Positions 56,001 through 64,000 of a stretch of DNA of 64,000 bases are shown here, piece after piece; positions within the stretch are counted from its first letter, which is position 1; every line of letters begins with the position of its first letter. Position numbers and translations under genes: made by a program. The notes beneath the pieces are model-generated. The model saw nothing but the letters and a program-made list of their open reading frames with translations, searched no databases and had not been told where the DNA came from. This DNA comes from a virus: positions 1 through 64,000 of the IMG/VR virus record IMGVR_UViG_3300027736_001324; one strand, given 5' to 3'.

Positions 56001-59000
56001 TATCAAGTATTTGAATTTAATTGGAACCTTATAGATTTAAATCCAGAGTTTGTTTGTGATGTTTCTGCTACCTATAGCATCCCAACTAACTGGCCATTAG
56101 TTCAAGTTTATATCAACAACACATATTTGCCGTCTACTGATTATACTGTTACTATTACTGATACTACTACTACTATAGATATCCCTATTTTTACTATTAA
56201 TAGTATAGAAACCGTTATTCAAGTTTTGGTATTGAGCGATCAAGTAAGTAAAACTGCATATTATCAAACCCCTATCAATTTGAATAATAATCCTTTAAAT
56301 CAGGATATTACTACTGCTAATATTGGTGATATACGCGGACAATATCAAAGTATATTCTTCAATAATCCAAACACAACCGGAGAAGTATTTGGTCCTAACA
56401 ATTATCGTGATTTAGGTAATCTAGTTCCATGGGGCAATAGAATAATTCAAAATGGTGCCTCATTAGTATTACCTGGCGCCTTCTTACGCAAACAAAATCA
56501 TAATTTGTTTAACTCAATATTGTATAATAGCAGACAATATATTGGTTTTAAAAACTTATTAATAGATACAGTTAACACTACTGATTACAGTTATTACATG
56601 ACAGCAGCAGCAATGCTTGATGATGCATTAGATAAAATGAATGCTCCGCGTACTGATAGTGATTCATTCTTTTGGAGCGATATGTTGCCACAGAAGGCAC
56701 CGTATATTACCAACACTTATAGTTTTGCAAATTCTTTAGATGTAAGTATCTATCCATTAAGTACCATCTATAATTATGCTACTGCAAATTACAATGGAAT
56801 ATTGGTATATTTAGTTCGCAATGGGGTTCAAACTCAGTTGATAAAAAATGTTGATTATACAATAAGTTCAACTTCGCCGGCATTGACTGTTACTAAAGAT
56901 TTATTGCAAAATGACCAGATCATCATCAATGAATATAATCAAACATACGGGAGTTTTGCACCAAATACTCCTACTAAATTGGGATTGTATCCAGCAACTA
57001 TACCTAATGTAACTTTAGATACTGCTTATGTTGTACCAACATATTTTATAGTTGGGCATGATGGTTCATATAATAAGTTATATGGAGAATATAATTCAGT
57101 AACTGGAAAGTTAGAAGATTTTAGAGATCAGGTATTACTTGAGTTTGAAACTCGTGTTTATAATAATTTAAAATTAAGCAACACTATTCCAATACAAGCA
57201 TATGAAGTATTGCCTGGCTTCTTTAGAAATACAGGATATTCATATGCTGAGTTTTTGCAAATATATAGTGAATCATTTTTAAATTGGGTAGGTCAGAACA
57301 GGGTTGATTATAAAACACAATTATATTCAGTTAATGGAAAATATTCCTACAACTATACTAATAGTGGCAATAGAATAAATGGAGAACCCATTGAACAAGG
57401 ATATTTTAGAGGGATGTATCTATTCTATTATGATACAAGCACCCCAAACGTTACTCCATGGGAAATGTTAGGATATGCTAATCAACCAACTTGGTGGGAA
57501 ACACGTTACGGTCCAGCACCATACACAAGTGATAACTTAGTATTGTGGGGAGATTTGGCAGCCGGTGAAGATTGGGGAACTATTAACCCAGTTACTGGTC
57601 GCGGTGTTGTATTGCCTAGATATGTCCGTAATGGGTTGTTAAATATATTGCCAGTTGACAGTAGTGGAAATTTGGTTCCCCCATTAGATTCTGTTGTGGG
57701 TAATTATGATGAAAACACTTTCAGAAACAATTGGCAAGTGGGTGATGTAGGTCCTACTGAGTTTAGTTATCGTAGAAGTAGTTCATGGCCATTTGATTTG
57801 ATGCGTATATTAGCATTAACTAAACCGGCTGAATTCTTTAATTTAGGAGTGGATGTTGACAATTACAAATACAATAGTGAATTTGATCAATATCTAGTTA
57901 ATAACAGAAGCCACCTGGTAGTTAACAATATTCCAATATATGGAAATGGAACTCCCGCAACTAGTTATATCAATTGGATAGTTGACTTTGAAAAACAAGT
58001 CGGGGTTGATGCAACTACAAATATTACTACATTATTAGACAATTTAGATGTTCGTTTAGTATATCGTTTAGCTGGGTTTAGTGATAAAAACTTATTAAAG
58101 TTCTATGTTGAAAAAAGTTCAGCAAACAGTAACAACAGTTCATTGTTAATTCCTGATGAAAGTTATAGCGTTTTATTATATGATAATCAAGCATTTGATA
58201 GAATTGTGTATAGTGGTGTGGTTATACAAATCGCAACAATTGATAATGATCCTTTAAAGGGAACATGTTTTAGAATATTTGGCAATTCACAAACTAATGC
58301 ATACTTTAAAATATTAGCCCCTAGCTACGGTGGGCAAACTGAAAGAGTTACGGTTGAGGGAGTCACTGTAACAATTGCCAATACTTATAGCAATACTGTA
58401 CAAGTAGTTCCATATGGTACAACATTTTATACTGTGCAAGAAGTTGCTCAATTCTTGTCTAGTTACGGAAAATATTTAGAAAATCAAGGTGTAAAATTTG
58501 ATCAAATAGAAAATGGAGTGCCGGTTAACTGGTCACAAATGATTGCTGAATTTTTATATTGGTCACAAACTGGATGGGATGTAGGAAGTATCACTACATT
58601 AAATCCATCCGCTAATACATTTACAGTTAACAAAGATAGTTATATTGTTCAGCCACTAACATTTAGACAATTGAATTTTGTATTAAATCAAAACTTATAT
58701 CCAATTCAATCTGTTGATTTATCTGTAGTTCGTAATGGTACTATTTTTGATGCAACTCCATTAAATCAAGGTGATACAATTGCATACGGACAATTTAATA
58801 TTAGTAATATTGAACATGGTGTTGTGTTTGATAATGTAACCTTGTTCAATGATATCATTTATAATCTAGTTACTGGATTGCGTCAAAATAGAATTTATCT
58901 TCGTGGAACAAAGACTGCTGATTGGGACGGCACAATGGATGCATATGGTTTCATCCTTAACCAAGACAATATTGTTGAATGGTCCAGAGAAGTAAAATAT

Positions 59001-62000
59001 TCTAAAGGGTCAATTGTAAAATATAAAAACAAATATTGGACAGCACTAACAATAATTCAAGCAAAAGAACTGTTTGATGAACGTGACTGGAGAAGAACCG
59101 ATTACAATGAAATACAAAAGGGTTTATTGCCTAATAGCCAAACTCGTTCATACGAAAGCACATTATATTATGATATAAACAATGCCAATTTAGAAAATGA
59201 TGCGGACTTATTAAGTTTCAGTTTAATTGGATATCGTCCAAGAGATTATATGGCGTTAGCTGACCTTACTGATATCACACAAATCAATGTTTATCAAAAC
59301 ATGATTAAAGATAAAGGCACACTAAATGCTGCCAGCGCATTTAAAGGCGCAACATTAGCACAGGGTGGAATTGACTATGATTTATATGAAAATTGGGCAA
59401 TAAAATCAGGTGAGTTTGGTGGAATATTAAATGATAACTTTATTGAATTCCAATTAAAACAAAGCGAATTAACAGGCAATCCTTCTATTGTTGGTTTAAC
59501 TAATGGGGTGCCAAATGCCGGAGTACAACAAGAAGTACCTATATACTCTATTACAAATTACGGTAGACAAATCAACAACGTTGATGTATTGCCTACAATT
59601 GAACCAACAAGCCCATCTACATTATTACCTAGTGCTGGCTATGTTAATTTCAACGATGTTAAGATGGCAAGTTATTTCTATTCTGGATTATCTAGTGCTA
59701 TTAATTCAGTTGGAACATTAATCCCAATTAATAAGTTCTATGTGCGTGACTATGCATGGCTAGCAAATTATCTATCTGAATGGAAAATATTTACTCCTGC
59801 AAGTTTGGGCGCCGTTACAAATGCAAAAAATAATTTAAATAACACAGTAACAATTACTTTCAGTCAGGCACATAATTTAAGTCGTTATCAATTATTTGCA
59901 ATCGTTAATTTTGATGCAAGTATTAATAATTATTATATTGTTGCAGCAGTGGTTGATCCATTCAATGTCATTATCAACCTTGCACTAAACCCTAGCATAC
60001 GTAATATTACTGGGTTGGGAATTGGATTTAAACTGCAAAATCAACGGGTAGCAACTGCACCTGAAATTGGCGATCTACCATTGCTAGATAACGAATTTAA
60101 TAAATTAAAAGTTTGGGTTGATACAAATAATGATGGCAGTTGGGCTGTATTCCGTAAGAGTTTAAATTATCAATTTGAAAAAGAAATACTAAATTCAGCT
60201 AGTCAATCATTTGGTAGCGCAGTAGCATACACGACTGACATGGGTTATCTAATCGGTGATGCAGATGCAGGTGAAGTTTACAGATATAAGTACGATCCAA
60301 TCACTGATTCATATTTGTTAAATCAAACATTAAGTAATGGAACATCTTTTGGTTCTACTATTTCTTATACAGACGACTTGTTTGTTATATCTGAACCAAC
60401 CGATGCTAGCAATGTTTATATATATCAATTAATTACTACCTTGTTAGTTAATACCATTGATTTGTATCAGACAATTGCTGCACCACTCGGCGTAACAAAT
60501 TGGGGTAGTTCTACTACATTATCAGGTGATAAGAATTGGTTATACATATCTGACATTGACAATAATAGTGTTCATGTTTATCGTAAGTCAACTATTACTG
60601 ATTTATATGAGCCTGAATATATTATTGACGGTGATGCGTTAAGTTTAACTTCGGCCGGGGATGACTTTGGTTATTCTATCTCTACTGATTATTATGGTGA
60701 CACCGTAGTAATTGGCACTCCGTTTAAAAATTACAATGGTGCAACAGAAAACTACGGGTATACATATGTATTTGATAGAACAGTTCAAAACTTTGAAATA
60801 CAAAATACTAGTCAACGGTATATTCCTTTACCGTTGTCATTAGCATGGACTCCTACCACAGTGACACAAACAGCCACTGCTACAGATAGTACTACAGACA
60901 GGATTACAGTTACTAGTAGTGCTGGGTTTAGTGTAGGAGATCCTGTAATATTTTCCGGCACATTATTATCATCTGGCGCATTAGGTGAGAATATTGTTTA
61001 TTATGTTTATGATAAACCATCAGCAACTACTTTCAGAGTTGCATTGACTCGTGACGCAATTTCCCCAATTCAATTGAATACAGAATCTGGCGGCAGCATG
61101 GTAGTTACTGTACAAACCACTCCATTGTTTGTTACAATTAACGGAACTCTAATTGAAGATAATAACTATGCTGTTATTGGTTCAGTATTGTATATGTATA
61201 GTAGTTCTACTCCATTATTAAATGCAGGTGATATTGTTAATGTTAGTGGTATAAATTTTGTGTTAGCACAAACACTAGATAACGGGCAAGCACCAAGAGT
61301 TGGGGTTGAATTTGGAACAAGTGTAGATACTAACAAGTTTGCAAATGAAATATTAGTCGGCGCACCATTTGAATTGAACAGTAAAAATTATGAAGGTGCG
61401 GTACATAGATTCACCAATGGTGGAGAAAGTTACGGTATAATTATAGGCACTAGTGACTGCAATATAACTACACCTAGAAATATTTTATTAAATGGATATA
61501 GTGTTTCATTGCCGGTTGGTAATGCTACTGCCGCGGCACAAGCAATTAATTTAACACAGGTAACTAATGTTAATGCAACTGCATTAGATGGCAAATTAAT
61601 CATTCAATTAATAAACATTGACATAAGCACCCCGAACAATAAACTATCATTGACCGCGGTAGAATCTGTTACGTTTGCTGAGTTAGGCATAAATGTCTTT
61701 ACAGAAACACAAGTAGTAACTTGTCCACACCCTACAGGAAGAACACAATTTGGTACAACAATAAAATTTGATAAATCTAATTCAGGTTCATTTATATCAA
61801 GCGCACCAGTTGGAGCAAGATTTGCCGCTACTACGTTTGACTTCACAGATGATGAGTTAGACAATGATACAGTATTTGACAATAACGCAACACAATGGGT
61901 TGATACATTCCGTAATGCAGGTGCAGTATATATGTTTGATTACTTATCTACATATAATGAAAGTTTATCTGCACCGGGCAAATTTGTATATGCACAGAGC

Positions 62001-64000
62001 ACAAATGCTAAAGATTTAGATTACGGCTCACAACCATACTATGGCACTGCGCTAGATTTTAATGATAATCGTGTTACTGTAGGAACTCCTAACTTTGCGC
62101 CAACAACTAACGCCAATGACACCAATGGACAAGTAATTACTTATGTAAGTTTAAGTAGCGAACCTGATTGGGCAGTATTTAGAAGTACAAGCGCAATTGT
62201 TGATGTTAATAGTTTAGGGCCTATTCAGTTGTTTAGTGCAAGCACCAATCAAACACTAGAGAATTTAGATTATTTTGATCCCTTGCAAGGCAAATTATTG
62301 GGGGCTATACAACAAAATATAGATGTTATATCTAATGTAGATCCAGCTGGATATAATAGTCCTAGCTATACCCAGGGTAATTTAGTTTGGGGGCCTGAAA
62401 AATTAGGCATGATTTGGTTTAATACCAATAACACTAGATTTATGAATTATCATCAAAATGATGTAACATACAACAGTCAGTGGTGGGGTAGAGTATTCCC
62501 GGGAAGTGATGTTTCAGTTTATTCTTGGGTTGTAAGCAATGTGCCGCCGGCACAATATCCAGGTCCTGGTGTACCATTTAGTCCAACTGATTATAGTGTA
62601 CAAGGCGTAATTAATGCTGAGGGATTAGTAGTACCTGTTTATTACTTCTGGGCAAGAAACACTAATACTGTGTTTACCCGCAGAGATAAGACATTAGCTG
62701 ACACTACATTGCAATTATATATTGCTAACCCACAGGGAACTGGCATTAGTTATTTCTCACCGTTATTACCAAATGTGTTTGGATTATATAACTGTTTTGA
62801 TTATGTTAATGGAAATGATACAACATTACATATTGGATATGCAACAGCAAACAATGATGATGTAGCGCATAATCAATATAGTTTGATTAGAGCAAATTAT
62901 GCTGATGACTTCTTGCCCGGCGTACCGGGCTCAGGCGCAGCATATCAATATCACGGGGCAGTAGGGATTACAGAGCCAACTAGTCTATACAATAGAATGT
63001 TAGATAGTATGTGTGGCGTAGATAATTTTGGAGCAGTGGTTCCTAATCCGCTATTGCCAAAACTAGTACAAACAGGTGTATTGGCTAAGCCAAGACAAGG
63101 TTTCTTCTACGACAGATTTGGTGCATTACAGAATTATTTACAGTATGCGAATGAAATATTAGCACAGTATCCTATAACTGAAACCAGAAATGCTGCATTT
63201 TTATCAAAAACCGGCACATTCTATGACACTAAAAATTATTGGAATTACATAAACTGGTGGGCAACAGGATATAATAATAATACTAAATCATCATTACAGG
63301 TTTCTATCTACGCAGACTTATCTACGTTGGATGTAGCAGCGGGCACAATTGTTACAGTAGCAGCAAATAGCGCCGGCAATAGCGAAACATACATCTATAA
63401 TGTTGATGGTACCTGGACACGAATTGGATTAACAAACGGCACAATAGAGTTCAGTAGCTATCTTTGGGATTATCCAAGTGCTAAATTAGGGTTTGGTGAT
63501 AATTTCTTTGATACAAACTTATATGATGAATATCCTAGTGAAGAAACACGTAACATAGTTCGTGCATTGAATGAAGAAATATATACCAATGAATTATTAA
63601 TTCATAGAAATAAAAGTTTAATATTATTATTTGAATATATTCAAAGTGAAACTGTTGAAAATCAAAATTATTTACCATGGTTAAACAAAACTTCATTGAT
63701 GGATGTTTCACATACTATTAGAGAATTATTACCATTGGAAGTATTTCGTTCTGATAATCAAGACTTCTTGGCAGGATATATTAATGAAGTTAAACCTTAT
63801 CACGTAGTAATTAAAGAATTCTTATTCAAGTATACAAAAACTGATGTATTTGAAGGAGACATAACTGACTTTGACATTCCATCACAATTTAACACAACTG
63901 TACAGCAATTCATATCTCCTGAGTTAGTATATGCTAATCCAAGTGGCGACAACCAATTCTTGCCAACTGATCCAATATGGCAAACTGCTCCTTATAGCCA
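53007..64000 (+). CDS. Giant baseplate/structural protein with a seven-blade FG-GAP propeller, partial (3' end outside window)
   Basis: The frame from ATG 53007 stays open to the window end, at least 3664 residues. The N-terminus (RIRTLNFLPEIFKTETNAQF, LDQLVSQPNTKKIEGYVGSK, DKIINFNQYYWLPTGPE) is that of a large uncharacterised structural protein family in aquatic T4-like phages. A Gly-rich cupredoxin-like segment (LLRGGTYTFTVNQNSQFWIQ) is near residue 180. Residues about 2400-3050 contain seven FG-GAP-like repeats, each with an FGxSxxxx start, a VxVGxP-like strand and a GxVYxF end. The C-terminal visible part returns to conserved family sequence (PRQGFFYDRFGALQNYLQYA, VKPYHVVIKEFLFKY). It follows gp6 directly, so it may replace gp7/gp8 in the wedge (inference). 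No good ribosome site; coupling with gp6 is possible. Confidence 0.8.
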   Translation, partial: MATRIRTLNFLPEIFKTETNAQFLAATLDQLVSQPNTKKIEGYVGSKFGYGINANDYYVTEPTKIRTDYQLEPGVAFLKENDTTATDFISYPGIIDSLKLEGALTDNNNRLFNSEFYSWDSFTNLDKIINFNQYYWLPTGPERVVVATDIVYNSAAYVVQSLSNEYLISSETLTTPSSNPSLTLLRGGTYTFTVNQNSQFWIQGVPGVTGYSPTQRNVQTRDVYGVTNNGAENGIVTFTVPQKDALNEYNFPLGPSIGVISTLPFSEVNGALVNDIGGIDGVTALNGLTVMFYNTGIEDEIAYVNQFYDQTTYDQDGGVAYDSLVDYPGTSIFNNNYEGGYYTTVNANFYTITLLGDQSNPQIQLTPTAPIPNNQIITPLFGTQFADIGFYRNSIGTISPIPYNSAILDRLYYQDGSNPNKVGVLKIVDSNVTNTLNILTQILGRSTYTAPNGVVFSNGLKVLFQGDIYPESYNNVEYYVEGVGTAIELIPVTTLVTPGLFSEGTYIPYDTLAYDVGNYDSSLNIPVEQDYITIARNAINKNAWSRSNRWFHIDVIRATALYNNSPDLVTQLATLNNKANRPIIEFYPNLRLFDSGAYGKPPIDFLDTRTTDAFSQVAGQTNYYPDVAGYTTYNATIAPVTGAITTKTATSTTAVSNEITLNNTTGVHINDTIVFGGTVFGGIASGTTYYITNVIGNNITISTTKLGTSLSLTTSSGTMTTSIYPYSTTITIPTSDVSGLFEVGQYISDSTNLLPTITFITDVTTVSTDTVITVSWDKTNATVSATSVASVVTADTPLSNYALFEGSRVVFASDTNLEVRNKIYVSHFSTISGSSTPIITLTEAEDGLVLADEQTAVYRGYTNRGKDFYFDGLYWNAGQQKTNVNQPPKFDVLDSNNISFGNPEYYLGTSFTGCTLFAFGIGTGANDSVLGFPLRYSSVDNVGDISFDVTLNSQTFTYVDGTSPITQNVNTGYIFNYLTRTEYVRELGWQTAVSPSVQYQVFEFNWNLIDLNPEFVCDVSATYSIPTNWPLVQVYINNTYLPSTDYTVTITDTTTTIDIPIFTINSIETVIQVLVLSDQVSKTAYYQTPINLNNNPLNQDITTANIGDIRGQYQSIFFNNPNTTGEVFGPNNYRDLGNLVPWGNRIIQNGASLVLPGAFLRKQNHNLFNSILYNSRQYIGFKNLLIDTVNTTDYSYYMTAAAMLDDALDKMNAPRTDSDSFFWSDMLPQKAPYITNTYSFANSLDVSIYPLSTIYNYATANYNGILVYLVRNGVQTQLIKNVDYTISSTSPALTVTKDLLQNDQIIINEYNQTYGSFAPNTPTKLGLYPATIPNVTLDTAYVVPTYFIVGHDGSYNKLYGEYNSVTGKLEDFRDQVLLEFETRVYNNLKLSNTIPIQAYEVLPGFFRNTGYSYAEFLQIYSESFLNWVGQNRVDYKTQLYSVNGKYSYNYTNSGNRINGEPIEQGYFRGMYLFYYDTSTPNVTPWEMLGYANQPTWWETRYGPAPYTSDNLVLWGDLAAGEDWGTINPVTGRGVVLPRYVRNGLLNILPVDSSGNLVPPLDSVVGNYDENTFRNNWQVGDVGPTEFSYRRSSSWPFDLMRILALTKPAEFFNLGVDVDNYKYNSEFDQYLVNNRSHLVVNNIPIYGNGTPATSYINWIVDFEKQVGVDATTNITTLLDNLDVRLVYRLAGFSDKNLLKFYVEKSSANSNNSSLLIPDESYSVLLYDNQAFDRIVYSGVVIQIATIDNDPLKGTCFRIFGNSQTNAYFKILAPSYGGQTERVTVEGVTVTIANTYSNTVQVVPYGTTFYTVQEVAQFLSSYGKYLENQGVKFDQIENGVPVNWSQMIAEFLYWSQTGWDVGSITTLNPSANTFTVNKDSYIVQPLTFRQLNFVLNQNLYPIQSVDLSVVRNGTIFDATPLNQGDTIAYGQFNISNIEHGVVFDNVTLFNDIIYNLVTGLRQNRIYLRGTKTADWDGTMDAYGFILNQDNIVEWSREVKYSKGSIVKYKNKYWTALTIIQAKELFDERDWRRTDYNEIQKGLLPNSQTRSYESTLYYDINNANLENDADLLSFSLIGYRPRDYMALADLTDITQINVYQNMIKDKGTLNAASAFKGATLAQGGIDYDLYENWAIKSGEFGGILNDNFIEFQLKQSELTGNPSIVGLTNGVPNAGVQQEVPIYSITNYGRQINNVDVLPTIEPTSPSTLLPSAGYVNFNDVKMASYFYSGLSSAINSVGTLIPINKFYVRDYAWLANYLSEWKIFTPASLGAVTNAKNNLNNTVTITFSQAHNLSRYQLFAIVNFDASINNYYIVAAVVDPFNVIINLALNPSIRNITGLGIGFKLQNQRVATAPEIGDLPLLDNEFNKLKVWVDTNNDGSWAVFRKSLNYQFEKEILNSASQSFGSAVAYTTDMGYLIGDADAGEVYRYKYDPITDSYLLNQTLSNGTSFGSTISYTDDLFVISEPTDASNVYIYQLITTLLVNTIDLYQTIAAPLGVTNWGSSTTLSGDKNWLYISDIDNNSVHVYRKSTITDLYEPEYIIDGDALSLTSAGDDFGYSISTDYYGDTVVIGTPFKNYNGATENYGYTYVFDRTVQNFEIQNTSQRYIPLPLSLAWTPTTVTQTATATDSTTDRITVTSSAGFSVGDPVIFSGTLLSSGALGENIVYYVYDKPSATTFRVALTRDAISPIQLNTESGGSMVVTVQTTPLFVTINGTLIEDNNYAVIGSVLYMYSSSTPLLNAGDIVNVSGINFVLAQTLDNGQAPRVGVEFGTSVDTNKFANEILVGAPFELNSKNYEGAVHRFTNGGESYGIIIGTSDCNITTPRNILLNGYSVSLPVGNATAAAQAINLTQVTNVNATALDGKLIIQLINIDISTPNNKLSLTAVESVTFAELGINVFTETQVVTCPHPTGRTQFGTTIKFDKSNSGSFISSAPVGARFAATTFDFTDDELDNDTVFDNNATQWVDTFRNAGAVYMFDYLSTYNESLSAPGKFVYAQSTNAKDLDYGSQPYYGTALDFNDNRVTVGTPNFAPTTNANDTNGQVITYVSLSSEPDWAVFRSTSAIVDVNSLGPIQLFSASTNQTLENLDYFDPLQGKLLGAIQQNIDVISNVDPAGYNSPSYTQGNLVWGPEKLGMIWFNTNNTRFMNYHQNDVTYNSQWWGRVFPGSDVSVYSWVVSNVPPAQYPGPGVPFSPTDYSVQGVINAEGLVVPVYYFWARNTNTVFTRRDKTLADTTLQLYIANPQGTGISYFSPLLPNVFGLYNCFDYVNGNDTTLHIGYATANNDDVAHNQYSLIRANYADDFLPGVPGSGAAYQYHGAVGITEPTSLYNRMLDSMCGVDNFGAVVPNPLLPKLVQTGVLAKPRQGFFYDRFGALQNYLQYANEILAQYPITETRNAAFLSKTGTFYDTKNYWNYINWWATGYNNNTKSSLQVSIYADLSTLDVAAGTIVTVAANSAGNSETYIYNVDGTWTRIGLTNGTIEFSSYLWDYPSAKLGFGDNFFDTNLYDEYPSEETRNIVRALNEEIYTNELLIHRNKSLILLFEYIQSETVENQNYLPWLNKTSLMDVSHTIRELLPLEVFRSDNQDFLAGYINEVKPYHVVIKEFLFKYTKTDVFEGDITDFDIPSQFNTTVQQFISPELVYANPSGDNQFLPTDPIWQTAPYS

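Overview
The window is part of the genome of a contractile-tailed phage of the T4 superfamily. It carries recognisable T4-type head genes (gp23 capsid, gp22 scaffold, gp21 protease, gp67-like core, gp20 portal), baseplate genes (gp26, a small gp51-like ORF, a gp48/gp54-like tube protein, gp53, gp5-type spike, gp25, gp6), the recombination nuclease pair gp46/gp47 and the late sigma factor gp55. Promoter-like boxes close to the T4 late consensus TATAAATA precede many virion genes, which fits a gp55-dependent late programme. The DNA is AT-rich, uses the standard stop codons, and its large fibre and baseplate proteins resemble those of aquatic T4-like phages. The host cannot be named from the sequence.

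Layout. Positions 1-22274 (minus strand) hold six consecutive very long fibre or adhesin genes: a >2018-residue fibre with a collagen-like segment that runs off the left edge, two further fibres, and three proteins made largely of tandem LamG-like (concanavalin A-type) modules, one ending in a glycine-rich adhesin domain. An HNH homing endonuclease (22370-23125) sits between this block and the head genes (23239-29187, minus). A 1462-residue tape measure protein with a C-terminal M15-type peptidase domain follows (minus). A short plus-strand island (33681-34726) holds gp26 and an overlapping -1-frame ORF at a canonical slippery heptamer. Next is a ~500-base gene-free stretch full of hairpins, probably a structured RNA. 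Then come a PD-(D/E)XK nuclease, a GIY-YIG homing endonuclease, gp46, gp47 and gp55 (all minus). From 40499 to the right edge a plus-strand baseplate operon runs through a gp48/54-like protein, gp53, a putative hub protein, a gp5-like spike, gp25, gp6 and a giant open frame of >3664 codons that runs off the window.

How it works together. gp55 has a good host-type sigma-70 promoter facing one way and a late-type box facing the other, so early synthesis of gp55 would switch on the surrounding virion genes. Several fibre and baseplate genes have a hairpin that would hide the ribosome site on read-through RNA, with a late box placed so that late transcripts escape it, as known for some T4 genes. 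The gp5-like spike shows no lysozyme domain while the tape measure protein has a peptidase domain, suggesting the wall-cutting role has moved. The most interesting points are the probable -1 frameshift joining gp26 to the gp51-like ORF, the candidate large structured RNA at 34727-35224, the late-promoter/hairpin switches, and the seven FG-GAP-like blades in the giant baseplate protein.
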